From positions 1-64,000 of the forward strand of contig NZ_BMML01000025.1 of the NCBI RefSeq assembly GCF_014645815.1: a stretch of 64,000 nt of DNA. Direction: 5' to 3'. Source of the DNA: Streptomyces fuscichromogenes (GTDB taxonomy: Bacteria > Actinomycetota > Actinomycetes > Streptomycetales > Streptomycetaceae). This document shows, piece by piece, positions 16,670-25,234 of this stretch (the stretch's first letter is position 1; each line of letters begins with the position of its first letter). The notes beneath the pieces were generated by a model. The model searched no databases. It was not told the origin of the DNA and saw only the letters and a list, made by a program, of their open reading frames with translations. The position numbers were made by a program, and so were the translations under genes.

Positions 16670-17884
16670 ATGGCCGACGTCAATGTCTCCGTGATTCGAG
16701 CCGGTGTCGTGCCGCCCTCGACCCTCACCTGGCGACGAGAGGACACCTGGAGGACGGCAGGACTCCTGGCCGTGATCGTGGCCTTCCATGTCGTCGGGTT
16801 CGGAATCCTCGCGGCACTGGTGATGCCACATCACTTCCACGTCGGTTCACAGGTGTTCGGCCTGGGCCTGGGCATCACCGCCTACACCCTGGGGATGCGG
16901 CACGCCTTCGACGCGGACCACATCGCGGCGATCGACAACACCACCCGCAAACTGATGTCGGACGGCAGGCGGCCCATATCGGTGGGATTCTGGTTCGCGC
17001 TCGGCCACTCCACGATCGTGATCCTCCTGGCGGCAGGCATCGCGTCCGGGGTCAGGCTCACGACCACGCTGACCGAGGACGGCGGCGCCGTGCGCCACGA
17101 TCTCGGCATCGTCTCCACCCTCGCGTCAGGCGGATTCCTCTACCTCATCGCGGCACTGAACCTCGTGGCGTTGTTCGGGATCCGGGGCGTGTTCCGGCAG
17201 ATGCGGGCGGGTGTCCTCGACGAGAGCGAACTCGAGAAGCACCTGGAAAGTCGCGGATTCATGAGCAGGATCCTCGGGCCGCTGACCCGTTCCGTACGAC
17301 GTCCCGGCCAGATGTACTTCGTCGGGTTCCTGTTCGGCGTCGGCTTCGACACGGCCACCGAGGTCACCCTGATGGTGATGGCCGGATCCGGTGCCGCCGC
17401 GGGCCTTCCCTGGTACGCAGTCGTGTGCCTTCCGCTGCTTTTCGCCGCCGGCATGAGCCTGTTCGACACGATCGACGGAACGTTCATGAACTTCGCCTAC
17501 CAGTGGGCGTTCTCCAACCCGATCCGCAAGGTCTACTACAACCTCAGTATCACCGGTCTCTCCGTCGCGGTCGCCTTTCTCATCGGCAGCATCGAACTCG
17601 TCGGCCTCGTACACGATCAGCTCGACCTGGCCGACCCGGTGACCGGTTGGATCTCCGGCATCAGCCTCGACAACGTGGGCTTCGTCATCGTCGCGCTGTT
17701 CGTCGCGGCCTGGGCGATCGCCATCGGCTACTGGCGGTTCGCGAAGGTCGACCAACGCCGGCCCCTGGGTGCCATCGGCTCGACCCACCCCGCTGATCGG
17801 ACCGGCTGTACCGCCGACCTCACGCTCGGACCCTGCTGCACGCGCGGATCAGGCCGCCCCGACATGTCCCGGCGCCCCGCCTGA
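16670..17884 (+). CDS. NiCoT-family cobalt/nickel permease (NhlF-like)
   Basis: A 404-residue membrane protein with the NiCoT signature RHAFDADHIAAIDNTTRK in the second helix, GFWFALGHSTIV in the third, and LFGVGFDTATEVTLM and SLFDTIDGTFMNFAYQWAF further on; about eight membrane segments are visible. NiCoT permeases take up Co2+ and/or Ni2+ at trace levels. NhlF of Rhodococcus rhodochrous J1 is a cobalt importer in a nitrile hydratase cluster, and the cobalt-type hydratase here makes cobalt the likely substrate. ATG 16670 has AAGGAGTG just upstream. The last 35 residues after the final helix are Cys/Arg/Pro-rich and unlike the family, perhaps read-through into non-conserved DNA. It closes the operon and is convergent with the VOC gene. 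Confidence 0.92.
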   Translation: MADVNVSVIRAGVVPPSTLTWRREDTWRTAGLLAVIVAFHVVGFGILAALVMPHHFHVGSQVFGLGLGITAYTLGMRHAFDADHIAAIDNTTRKLMSDGRRPISVGFWFALGHSTIVILLAAGIASGVRLTTTLTEDGGAVRHDLGIVSTLASGGFLYLIAALNLVALFGIRGVFRQMRAGVLDESELEKHLESRGFMSRILGPLTRSVRRPGQMYFVGFLFGVGFDTATEVTLMVMAGSGAAAGLPWYAVVCLPLLFAAGMSLFDTIDGTFMNFAYQWAFSNPIRKVYYNLSITGLSVAVAFLIGSIELVGLVHDQLDLADPVTGWISGISLDNVGFVIVALFVAAWAIAIGYWRFAKVDQRRPLGAIGSTHPADRTGCTADLTLGPCCTRGSGRPDMSRRPA

Positions 17885-17922
17885 CTCCCTTCGCGGCAGA
17901 ACCGAGGACCGCGTCCCGTCGG

Positions 17923-18291
17923 TCAGGCTCGGTCGTGGAGCGTGACCTGGTAGCCGTCGGGGTCGGCGAAGGTGAAGGTCCGGCCGAAGGGGCCGTCGAC
18001 CGGTGCGGAGACGATGGTGCGGCCGTCGGCGACGAGCGCGTCGTGGATGGTCTGGACGTCGGTGGCGTGGAGCCAGATCGCGGTACCGATGCCGGGCCGG
18101 CCGACGGACGCGAGGTCGGTGCCGGGAATGACGTCGCGCAGTGCGAACGCGATCGGCTTCGTCTCGAAGACGACGGCGTGCGGAGGTCCGGCCGGCGAGC
18201 GGACGAGGCCCAGGTACTGCTCGTAGAACGCCTGCGACGCGTCGAGGTCGCGCACCTGGAACGAGATGAAGTCGGGGCCGGTGGCAGGCAT
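17923..18291 (-). CDS. VOC-family (glyoxalase/bleomycin-resistance-like) protein
   Basis: A 122-residue single VOC module with two beta-alpha-beta-beta-beta halves. The first opens with FISFQVRDLDASQAFYEQYL and the second with GTAIWLHATDVQTIHDALVA, ending in FTFADPDGYQVTLHDRA. Such proteins are metal-dependent lyases, dioxygenases or drug-binding proteins; the C-terminal DPDGYQVTLHD resembles lyase/resistance members but the substrate is unknown. The start ATG 18291 has GAAGGAG 7 nt upstream. It is divergent from the MarR gene, and two matching operators lie between them, so MarR control is very likely. A detoxification role is inferred only from that arrangement. Confidence 0.85.
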   Translation of the reverse strand: MPATGPDFISFQVRDLDASQAFYEQYLGLVRSPAGPPHAVVFETKPIAFALRDVIPGTDLASVGRPGIGTAIWLHATDVQTIHDALVADGRTIVSAPVDGPFGRTFTFADPDGYQVTLHDRA

Positions 18292-18310
18292 GGTGATGCT
18301 CCTTCGTCGT

Positions 18311-18328
18311 GTGTCAGTTTTCTGACAC
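18311..18328. promoter_or_regulatory. MarR operator copy 1
   Basis: GTGTCAG-TTTT-CTGACAC, a perfect inverted repeat with 7-bp arms and a 4-bp spacer, lies in the VOC/MarR divergent region. It sits about 20-37 bp upstream of the VOC start, where binding would block the VOC promoter or its leader. Its core TGTCAG-N4-CTGACA recurs 28 bp away. Confidence 0.75.
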
Positions 18329-18338
18329 GCGGCAAGCT

Positions 18339-18356
18339 ATGTCAGAATGCTGACAT
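18339..18356. promoter_or_regulatory. MarR operator copy 2, overlapping the MarR start codon
   Basis: ATGTCAG-AATG-CTGACAT repeats the architecture of the first operator (7-bp arms, 4-bp spacer) with the same core. Its right end includes the first bases of the MarR ATG at 18355, so binding should repress the regulator's own transcription. Centre-to-centre distance to the first copy is 28 bp. Confidence 0.75.
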
Positions 18357-18813
18357 GAGTCAAGAAGGTGTCGGCGTCGACCTGGAGACGTCACTGGGCT
18401 ACCTGCTCAAAGAAGCGTCGAGCGCCCTCCGCGTGGCCATGGAGGAAGTGCTGCGGCCGCTCGGGATGAGCGTGACGCACTACTCCTGCCTCGAACTGCT
18501 GGCGCAGCGGCCGGGCTTGTCGAACTCGGAGCTGGCGCGGGGCGCGTTCGTGACACGGCAGACGATGAACGTGCTGCTCCAGACACTGGAGCGAGACGGC
18601 TACGTGACCAGGCCCGCGGAGGCGCCCGTCGGGAAGGCGCTTCCCGCGCGGCTCACGCCTCGCGGCCGACGAAGCCTGGAGAAGGCGAGCGCGGCCGTCC
18701 GGTCCGTCGAGGCCGGAATGCTGGCCGGCCTGACCGGGACCGAGCAGTCGGAGGCGTTCCGGATCCTGCGGAGCATGATCCATTCCCTGCGCGGTGCCGA
18801 CGAGGGCGCATAG
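18355..18813 (+). CDS. MarR-family transcriptional regulator
   Basis: The 152-residue product has the MarR layout: N-terminal dimerisation helix (ETSLGYLLKEASSALRVAM), LGMSVTHYSCLELLAQRPG, the recognition region LSNSELARGAFVTRQTMNVL, the wing DGYVTRPAEAPVGKALPARL and a C-terminal helix pair. ATG 18355 is supported by homologous length; no ribosome site precedes it, because the operator overlaps the start, so the transcript may be leaderless or nearly so. It most likely represses itself and the divergent VOC gene. The inducing ligand cannot be inferred. Confidence 0.88.
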   Translation: MSQEGVGVDLETSLGYLLKEASSALRVAMEEVLRPLGMSVTHYSCLELLAQRPGLSNSELARGAFVTRQTMNVLLQTLERDGYVTRPAEAPVGKALPARLTPRGRRSLEKASAAVRSVEAGMLAGLTGTEQSEAFRILRSMIHSLRGADEGA

Positions 18814-19163
18814 CTCGATCCGCGCCGCACGTCTCGTCGCGTCGGCCGGTACGTGCAACGGTGCGGCCGGAGGGGGATCGGCCGACGTGACCGGGAGTTC
18901 CGGCCGAGAGGGTCAGAGCGGGGCGGACGTGGCTTCGGGGAGGGGAGCGGCACTGCCCCGGTCTCCGACGACGCCGGTGGTGCCGTCGCGTCGGGGAAGG
19001 CACCGAGGAGCGGCAGCCGGCCGGGGCGAGGTCGGCACGCCCCGTGGAACTGCACGGGACGGTGGTCCGGTTCGCAGTGGGTTCCCCGGCCGGCACCGAA
19101 GGCACGCCCGCGCGAAGGAGTTCCCTTCGGCGCACCGTGTGGTGACGTCGTGTCAGCTCGGAT
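18814..19163. other. Intergenic stretch after the MarR gene
   Basis: About 350 bases between convergent genes. Open frames exist on both strands but their translations are Arg/Pro/Gly filler without domain resemblance. No terminator hairpin, repeat or RNA gene was recognised. Confidence 0.5.
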
Positions 19164-19892
19164 TCAGCCCAGATGCCGGGCGAAGAACCGCCGCGAGCTG
19201 TCCACTTCGAAGAGCGGCACGTCCCCGTGTCCGCCGGGGTTGGCGTGCAGTGTCTTCTCGGTCGAGGCCAGCGCGTCGAACAGTGCCAGGCTCTGGTCCC
19301 GTGGCACCAGCTGGTCGTCCCACTGGACCAGGAACCGCACCGGCACGGTGATCCGCGCGGCGTCCTCGGCCAGTCCGTGCACGCCGAGCAGGCCCAGTAC
19401 CGCGGCGCGGATCCGGGGCTCCGCGGCGATGAGCGGGAGGCCCAGACCGCAGCCCATCGACATGCCGCAATAACCCACCGGGCCGACGCCGACCTGGTCG
19501 AGGCGCTGGACCGCGGTCAGGACCGCCTGCCAGTCCGCGACGGCCCGGGGAGCCAGGCAGCCGTGCATGCCGGCGACGAGCGCGCCTGGATCCTCACCGG
19601 CGGCCAGGCCTGCGCGCAGCCCGGCAGCGATCCTGCCGAACTCGTCGTCCTGGGGCCGGTCGCCGTGGTGGGGCGCGTCGATCGCCACAACGGCGAAACC
19701 CCCGGCGGCGTAGCGGCGCGCACGGGACACGTTGCCGGGGGCCGTCTTGTGCTGCCCGCCGCCGTGGCCCAGAAGGATCAGGGGACGGGTGCCGCGGGCG
19801 TCTTCCGGCGTCCAGAGCACGCCGGGGATCTCGTCGAGGTGGAAGAACTGTTCGGTGACGCCGTCCGACGACGTCTGGGAGGTGAAGCGCAT
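19164..19892 (-). CDS. Alpha/beta hydrolase (dienelactone-hydrolase-like)
   Basis: A 242-residue cytoplasmic alpha/beta hydrolase. The oxyanion/HG region is LILLGHGGGQHK, the nucleophile elbow GYCGMSMGCG (Ser within G-M-S-M-G), the likely acid is in FLVQWDDQLVPRDQSLALFD and the His in NPGGHGDVPLFE. The wording resembles prolyl-oligopeptidase/dienelactone-hydrolase-like esterases of actinobacteria annotated as alpha/beta fold hydrolases. ATG 19892 with a weak TTGGAA upstream is the chosen start. It is a single gene with no obvious functional partner, and the substrate is unknown. Confidence 0.82.
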   Translation of the reverse strand: MRFTSQTSSDGVTEQFFHLDEIPGVLWTPEDARGTRPLILLGHGGGQHKTAPGNVSRARRYAAGGFAVVAIDAPHHGDRPQDDEFGRIAAGLRAGLAAGEDPGALVAGMHGCLAPRAVADWQAVLTAVQRLDQVGVGPVGYCGMSMGCGLGLPLIAAEPRIRAAVLGLLGVHGLAEDAARITVPVRFLVQWDDQLVPRDQSLALFDALASTEKTLHANPGGHGDVPLFEVDSSRRFFARHLG

Positions 19893-20070
19893 CAGCGTTC
19901 CAAGCCCTTCGGGATGCCTTGTGCGGGCGCTCCCTAGGCCATGCGAAGGAGGGAGTCCCGACCTGTCACAGCGTTGATCGGTCTCACCTCCTTGAACTCG
20001 CAGTGGTGCACAGCGACGCCGAAGATAGCACGGAGATCATGACGCGCGTGGCGGGGAGACGGCCGGTGAG

Positions 20071-20772
20071 TCAGGACTGGACGTAGACGGTCAGCCATTC
20101 CGCTTCCCGTGGCCGGTAGGCGTAGCGGTCCCACAGCCCCGACACGATCGCCGGGACGTGGCCGGCTCCGTAGACGACGGCCACCCGGATCGACTCGCTG
20201 CCGCGTTCCGTGTGGATCTCACCGAGCGCGTCGAGCAACCGCTGGTCGCGCCGATCGCTCATCGCGTGGTCCACGGGATGGTCGGCCAGCATCTCCGCCC
20301 GCAGTGTCGACGGCAGGTCCTCGACCTCCAGATCCTCGTCGAAGAAGGCACGCGGACCGCGCAGCGCGAACACCAGACCCATCACCGGAGCGCTGATCAT
20401 GAGCAGCACGTACATCCACCGCGGCAGTGTCCTCAGGTCCGCCATCGCCTCCGCCGCGGTGACATCGGGGTTGATGACCGGCACGTCCTTGGGAAGCAGC
20501 AGTTCGTCGCGCTGTTCCTGCAGACCGTTGCGGCGCCGCCGCGGGGCGAACCGGTAGGCGAGCGTGAGGGCGCTCACGCCTGCCGATCTCCCTCGGATTC
20601 CCTCCATCACGATGAGGTCGCATGCTCTGAGCCTGATGCGGACCTGGGAGTAGAACGTCGGCGAAGCCACGTGCAGCATCGGGAAGATCACGAATTCAAG
20701 CGGCGCTCCGCTCCGTCTCATGGTGATGGCAGCGGATCGGACGGAATATCCGTTCACCTCGATGATCTGCAT
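20071..20772 (-). CDS. TraB/GumN-like membrane-associated protein
   Basis: A 233-residue protein with two hallmarks seen in TraB/PrgY-type domains: an early strand-Glu motif LIVMEGIRG and a late RVAVVYGAGHVPAIVSGL. One hydrophobic segment (WMYVLLMISAPVMGLVFALR, roughly 130-150) could anchor it to the membrane. The N-terminus MQIIEVNGYSVRSAAITM looks globular, without a signal peptide. ATG 20772 was chosen because a G-rich GGGGGGGAAAC ribosome site precedes it; a longer frame extends about 97 codons upstream but is Arg/Pro filler. The role is unknown; TraB relatives have been linked to peptide-signal degradation or metal-dependent hydrolysis. Confidence 0.6.
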   Translation of the reverse strand: MQIIEVNGYSVRSAAITMRRSGAPLEFVIFPMLHVASPTFYSQVRIRLRACDLIVMEGIRGRSAGVSALTLAYRFAPRRRRNGLQEQRDELLLPKDVPVINPDVTAAEAMADLRTLPRWMYVLLMISAPVMGLVFALRGPRAFFDEDLEVEDLPSTLRAEMLADHPVDHAMSDRRDQRLLDALGEIHTERGSESIRVAVVYGAGHVPAIVSGLWDRYAYRPREAEWLTVYVQS

Positions 20773-21072
20773 GTTTCCCCCCCGTGAAACGCGCCCGGCC
20801 GCCGGAACCGAGGTCGGCTGCGCAGGCAGCCGTCGCCGTCGCCCCCACGCCGTCATCGCCCTCCTCAGTAAACGGGCCCCGATGCTCTGATCACCAGCCT
20901 CCGTGAGCGAGCAGGGGAAATCGTCGGCGTTGCCTTGGCGGTCGGGGGAGGGCGGCGATGGCCACCGACGAAGAGGCCTGCTCGAAAGGGGAGTTGAACA
21001 GCGAACCGCGACGCCGGCGGCATAGCTGTGACGCGTTCGGCCGCTCGCCGCCGCCGGTAACATCTCCCATCG

Positions 21073-21975
21073 ATGACAACAGGTACGGTCAGCAGCTTCG
21101 GCATCGCCTTACGCGGCTGGCGTGAGCGGGTGTCGCCGTCGGAGGCGGGCCTGGCGGTCGTGCCCGGCGCCGAGACCGGCCGGCGGGTGCGTGGGCTGCG
21201 CCGCGCCGAACTGGCCACCGCGGCGGGGCTGTCGGTGGACTACGTCGTACGGCTGGAGCAGGGCCGCGCCCGCCATCCCTCACCCCAGGTCGTCGCCGCG
21301 CTGGCCCGGGTCCTGAGACTGAGCGCCGCCGAACGTGACCATCTCTTCCGCTGCGCCGACCTCATGCCGCCCTCCTCGGGGAACATCCCCCTCGACGTAC
21401 CGTCACGGGTGGAACGGCTCGCGCACCGCATGGGCGGGAACCCGGTCGCGGTCTTCGCCGCCGACTGGACGCTGGTGAGCTGGAACGCGATGTGGACCGC
21501 CACGATCGGCGAGCCGGGCGTGTACGGCTGGGCGGGGCGCAACCTCGTCGCCGGGATGTTCCGGTCGGTCGGCGGCCGTAGACCCGAGTCCATCGCGGCC
21601 TGGCCCGTCCGGTCCTGTCTGGGCGACCGCGCAGAGGAGGAGGCGCTCGTGGCCGACCTGCGCGTCACCGCCGCCGCTTATCCCGCCGACGTCCGGCTGG
21701 CCGCCCTCGTCGACGGGATGATCCGTGCCAATCCGCGTTTCGCCCGGCTGTGGTCCGGTGGGTCCGCCGGCGCCGTGGGCGGCGACCGCAAGACGGTCGT
21801 GCACCCATTGGTCGGCGACATCGAGCTGGAACTGGACATCCTGACGGTCGCCGGCACCGACTTCCGCGTCGCCGCCTACACCGCTGACCAGGACACCGCC
21901 CACGAGTCCAAACTGGACACGCTCCGCGCGGGCCTGCCCGTCCCGCCACCGCCGACCGGCAGCCGACGCGCCTGA
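21073..21975 (+). CDS. XRE-type regulator with MmyB-like ligand domain
   Basis: The 300-residue product begins with an XRE helix-turn-helix (VRGLRRAELATAAGLSVDYV, then RLEQGRARHPSPQVVAALAR) and continues with the PAS-like MmyB ligand domain (NPVAVFAADWTLVSWNAMW, then ANPRFARLWSGG and VHPLVGDIELELDILTV). This is a common streptomycete regulator type whose founding member lies in the methylenomycin cluster; most paralogues sit beside an oxidoreductase they control. No such partner directly adjoins it. ATG 21073 begins the sequence naturally; TAACAT 16-21 nt upstream might be a -10 box of a very short leader. Confidence 0.85.
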   Translation: MTTGTVSSFGIALRGWRERVSPSEAGLAVVPGAETGRRVRGLRRAELATAAGLSVDYVVRLEQGRARHPSPQVVAALARVLRLSAAERDHLFRCADLMPPSSGNIPLDVPSRVERLAHRMGGNPVAVFAADWTLVSWNAMWTATIGEPGVYGWAGRNLVAGMFRSVGGRRPESIAAWPVRSCLGDRAEEEALVADLRVTAAAYPADVRLAALVDGMIRANPRFARLWSGGSAGAVGGDRKTVVHPLVGDIELELDILTVAGTDFRVAAYTADQDTAHESKLDTLRAGLPVPPPPTGSRRA

Positions 21976-22222
21976 CCGGCAGCCCGGTCGACCACCGTCC
22001 GAGAACGCGAAACGGGGTACCACCCTCGGCTCCACCGATGGACGGGGTCCGCCCGGAGGGCGACCTCGTGGGGCGGTACGCCGATGTTGACCAGGGCCAT
22101 GGACAGGCCGAGGCGATGCGGGACGGACATCGCCGTGCCGGCGCCCGGAGAGCACGCGCCGGTCAGACGCCATGTGGTGGGGGTGGGAATCGCCGGACGC
22201 CGCGCGGTCGCTGAACGCGTGG

Positions 22223-22396
22223 TCAGCGCCGCCTGCGGTACGACCAGCCGCTGCCGATTCCCGCCACGTGCAGGGCCAGGGCGGTCAGTCCCAGCAGCAT
22301 CATGTTCGTGGAGGTGAACGTGTCATTGGTGCTGATGTCCGCCGCGTTGACCAGAAAGGCGATGAAGAACAGCACGGCCGCCACGATGCCGATCAT
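22223..22396 (-). CDS. Small two-helix membrane protein
   Basis: A 57-residue protein with two hydrophobic segments: IGIVAAVLFFIAFLVNAA (about 2-20) and MMLLGLTALALHVAGIG (about 32-48), joined by DISTNDTFTSTN and ending in an Arg-rich SYRRRR tail that predicts a cytoplasmic C-terminus. The start ATG 22396 is set by a strong GAGAGGAG site 7 nt upstream. Larger frames that contain it extend upstream into filler. Similar two-helix mini-proteins are common in Streptomyces and have no assigned role. Confidence 0.65.
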   Translation of the reverse strand: MIGIVAAVLFFIAFLVNAADISTNDTFTSTNMMLLGLTALALHVAGIGSGWSYRRRR

Positions 22397-22760
22397 GAAC
22401 AGGCTCCTCTCGAAGGGGTGAATCCCGTATGCCCGCACCACACCTCCACACTCCTGTCGCGGGGTGACGTCGAGGAGCGGCTCCTCCCGTCCGGCGCCGG
22501 CCGTGGGCGGGTCCCGGCTTCCAGGACGCGGGTCGGGGCGGACGTGAGCGGGTCCGCACGAGGCGCGGTATCGCGTTCTTGATGAGGCCGTCCGGGGGTG
22601 CGGCGGTGGCCCCCATGACAACCCGGAAGGTCTTCCGCCGGGCGGTCCGCCGTCCGTCGCCACGACTACTTGACCCGTGCTGACACCCACCTTACCGTAG
22701 CGCATGCTCCAATTGGAGTGAGCGTTACGTCAATGGCAGGGACGACAGTGAGGTGGCTCG
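22397..22760. other. Intergenic stretch upstream of the meta-cleavage operon
   Basis: About 360 bases between divergent genes. Apart from the palindrome at 22707-22718 nothing is recognised. The final 80 bases (22680-22760) are clearly less GC-rich and probably contain the operon promoter. Confidence 0.5.
22707..22718. promoter_or_regulatory. 12-bp perfect palindrome upstream of the meta-cleavage operon
   Basis: CTCCAATTGGAG is a perfect inverted repeat ending 42 nt before the GTG of the hydroxylase gene. It is AT-centred in a very GC-rich genome and positioned to act as an operator for a dimeric regulator. No regulator gene adjoins the operon, so the cognate protein is unknown. Confidence 0.5.
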
Positions 22761-24362
22761 GTGGGCGGAACAAGTGCCAGGGGTGGAGCCGACGACGGCG
22801 CCCATGACGTGGCGGTGATCGGCTACGGGCCCACGGGGGTGACCGCGGCGAACCTGCTGGGCGGCATGGGGCTGCGGGTCGTCGTCGTGGAACGGGACGC
22901 GGAGATCTTCTCCCGGGCGCGGGCGATCTCCACGGACGAGGAGGTCATCCGGATCTGGCAGCGCATCGGTCTGGCCGAGCGACTGAAGCAGGACATGCTC
23001 GCCGAGCGGCCGCTCGACTTCGTGGACGCCCGGGGCCGCACCTTCCTCAGCGCCCGCCCCGCCCCGCGCGGACACGGGCATCCGCCGCAGATGTTCCTCT
23101 ACCAGCCCGCGCTGGAGCAGGTGCTGCGCGAGGGCGTCGAGCGCTACCCGAACGTGACGGTACTGCTGCGCCACGAGTGCCTGCGGACACGGCAGGACGC
23201 GGACGGTGTCGAGTTGACGGTGGCGCGGACCGGCGAGGACTCGGTACGGCGGCTGCGCGCGCGGTACGTGATCGCGGCGGACGGCGGCTCCAGCCTCACC
23301 CGGGCCCAGCTGAACGTGGGGTACGAGGGGCGGACGTACGAGGACCGCTGGGTCGTCATCGACACCGAGATGCTCAAGCCGTGGCCGGACCACGACCGCC
23401 TGCGCTTCCGCTGCGACCCGGCCCGCCCGGCCGTGGACTGCCCGACTCCGCTGGGACACCACCGGTGGGAGTTCCCGATCCTCCCCGGCGACGACGAGAG
23501 AGGGCTGACCACCGACGACGCCATCTACGCGATGGTGTCCCGGTACGGCATCGGCCGGGACCAGATCAAGATCCTGCGGGCGACGGTGTACAGCCACCAC
23601 GTCCGTTTCGCCGCCCGGTTCCGGGTGGGCAGGGTCTTCCTGGCCGGGGACGCCGCGCACGCCATGCCGCCGTGGATCGGGCAGGGTATGGCGGCCGGGG
23701 TGCGGGACGCGGCCAACCTGTGCTGGAAGCTCGCCGCCGTGCTGCGCGGCGAGCTGCCGGAGCCGGTCCTGGACTCCTACGAGGCGGAGCGCAAGCCGCA
23801 CGTGAAGGAGGTGACGCGGCGGGCGGTGCTCGTGGGCCGCATCATCACCGAACGCCGGCTCCCGGTGGCCCGGGTCCGGGACACGGCACTGCGTGCGATC
23901 CGCCCGGTGTCGAGCCTCACCTCCAGGCTGGTGGACTCGAACTGGATACCGGTCGCGTCCTACGCCAAGGGTTTCCAGGCACGCCCGAGCGCCAAGGCTT
24001 CCGGACACCAGATCCCGCAGCCCTGGGTGATCCGCTCCGACGGGGAGCGAGTCCGGCTGGACGACGTGCTCGACGGCCGCTGGCTGCTGCTGCGCCTCGG
24101 CCCGCCCTGCCCGCAGCAGGCCTGGGAGCGGGCCGGTGTGCCCTCCCTGGCCGTCCTCCCGGCGGGCTCACGGCCCGCCGAGGGCGCCGTGGTCGACGGT
24201 GACGGCGTGCTGCCGGCCTGGCTGGCGGAGCGAGACGTGACGACCGTCGTCCTGCGCCCCGACGCCTATGTCTACGCCGCCGCGTCCGCCGGTGCCCAAC
24301 TCCCCCCGCCGCCGGCCGGGTTCGAGCCCGCCTCGCGACCCGCCGTCGTCTCCGCCCAGTGA
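22761..24362 (+). CDS. FAD-dependent aromatic hydroxylase (MhpA-like)
   Basis: A 533-residue group A flavoprotein monooxygenase. The FAD-binding Rossmann motif is VIGYGPTGVTAANLL (GxGxxG at 21-26), followed by a VVVVERDAEIFSRARAIS strand, the RYVIAADGGSSLTR (DG) motif and the second FAD motif GRVFLAGDAAHAMPPWIGQG. The C-terminal 110 residues form the thioredoxin-like domain of the PheA/TfdB/MhpA group (LDGRWLLLRLGPP). The best match by eye is 3-(3-hydroxyphenyl)propionate 2-hydroxylase, which uses NADH and O2 to make a catechol; the exact phenol is unknown. GTG 22761 has GAGG 9 nt upstream. It leads an operon with a C-C hydrolase and extradiol dioxygenase. Confidence 0.88.
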   Translation: MGGTSARGGADDGAHDVAVIGYGPTGVTAANLLGGMGLRVVVVERDAEIFSRARAISTDEEVIRIWQRIGLAERLKQDMLAERPLDFVDARGRTFLSARPAPRGHGHPPQMFLYQPALEQVLREGVERYPNVTVLLRHECLRTRQDADGVELTVARTGEDSVRRLRARYVIAADGGSSLTRAQLNVGYEGRTYEDRWVVIDTEMLKPWPDHDRLRFRCDPARPAVDCPTPLGHHRWEFPILPGDDERGLTTDDAIYAMVSRYGIGRDQIKILRATVYSHHVRFAARFRVGRVFLAGDAAHAMPPWIGQGMAAGVRDAANLCWKLAAVLRGELPEPVLDSYEAERKPHVKEVTRRAVLVGRIITERRLPVARVRDTALRAIRPVSSLTSRLVDSNWIPVASYAKGFQARPSAKASGHQIPQPWVIRSDGERVRLDDVLDGRWLLLRLGPPCPQQAWERAGVPSLAVLPAGSRPAEGAVVDGDGVLPAWLAERDVTTVVLRPDAYVYAAASAGAQLPPPPAGFEPASRPAVVSAQ

Positions 24363-24370
24363 GGACCCCC

Positions 24371-25234
24371 ATGACCACGCAGAACCAGCCGCCGTCGACG
24401 CACGATTGCCTGCTCGATGTCGCGGGCAGGAAGATCTTCGTCGCTCAGACCGGTGACGGCCCGCCCGTCCTGCTCCTGCACGGCGGCGGCCCCGGCGCCT
24501 CCGGCGTCGCCAACTACAGCCGCAACATCGCCGAGTTGGCCAAGGAGTACCGGGTCATCGTCCCCGACCTGCCCGGCTACGGCCGCAGCAGCAAGGGCGT
24601 CGACGGGAGCGACCCGTTCGGCTTCCTCGCCGACCACATCCGGGGCGTGCTGGACCGACTCGGCCTGGACAAGGCCCACCTGGTCGGCAACTCCTACGGC
24701 GGGGCCTGCGCACTGCGGCTCGCCCTGGACACCCCCGACCGGGTCGACCGGATGGTCCTGATGGGCCCCGGCGGCATCGGCACCACCCGCACCCTGCCCA
24801 CCCCCGGTCTCAACAGCCTTCTCGACTACTACGGCGGGGACGGCCCTTCGCGGCCGAAGCTGGAGAGGTTCATCCGCACCCATCTCGTCTTCAACGCGGC
24901 GGAGGTGCCCGAGTCGGTCATCGACTCCCGCTACCGGGACAGCATCGATCCCGAGGTCGTCGCGAACCCGCCGCTGACCCGGCCGGCGTCCCTGCGGACC
25001 GTGTGGAAGACGGACTTCACCCGCGACCGGCGCCTGGCACGGCTTCCGGTGCCGACCCTGGTGCTGTGGGGTGCCGCGGACCAGGTCAACCGGCCCGCCG
25101 GCGGCCGGATGCTGGCCGAGCGCATGCCCGACTGCGACCTGTACATGGTGGCGAACACCGGGCACTGGGTGCAGTGGGAGCGTGCCGAACTGTTCAACAG
25201 CCTGTGCGCGGACTTCCTGGCAGGCCGGCGATGA
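24371..25234 (+). CDS. Meta-cleavage-product C-C hydrolase (MhpC/BphD-like)
   Basis: A 287-residue alpha/beta hydrolase with the LHGGGPGASG oxyanion motif typical of MhpC/BphD enzymes, which split the ring-fission product of extradiol cleavage. The triad is Ser108 in VGNSYGG, Asp237 in WGAADQ and His265 in NTGHWVQWE. ATG 24371 follows GAGGA 6 nt upstream; a GTG at 24359 overlapping the previous stop is a longer alternative that would absorb that ribosome site. The stop overlaps the dioxygenase start (ATGA), indicating coupling. Steroid-type HsaD enzymes share these motifs, so a cholesterol-like substrate cannot be excluded. Confidence 0.88.
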   Translation: MTTQNQPPSTHDCLLDVAGRKIFVAQTGDGPPVLLLHGGGPGASGVANYSRNIAELAKEYRVIVPDLPGYGRSSKGVDGSDPFGFLADHIRGVLDRLGLDKAHLVGNSYGGACALRLALDTPDRVDRMVLMGPGGIGTTRTLPTPGLNSLLDYYGGDGPSRPKLERFIRTHLVFNAAEVPESVIDSRYRDSIDPEVVANPPLTRPASLRTVWKTDFTRDRRLARLPVPTLVLWGAADQVNRPAGGRMLAERMPDCDLYMVANTGHWVQWERAELFNSLCADFLAGRR

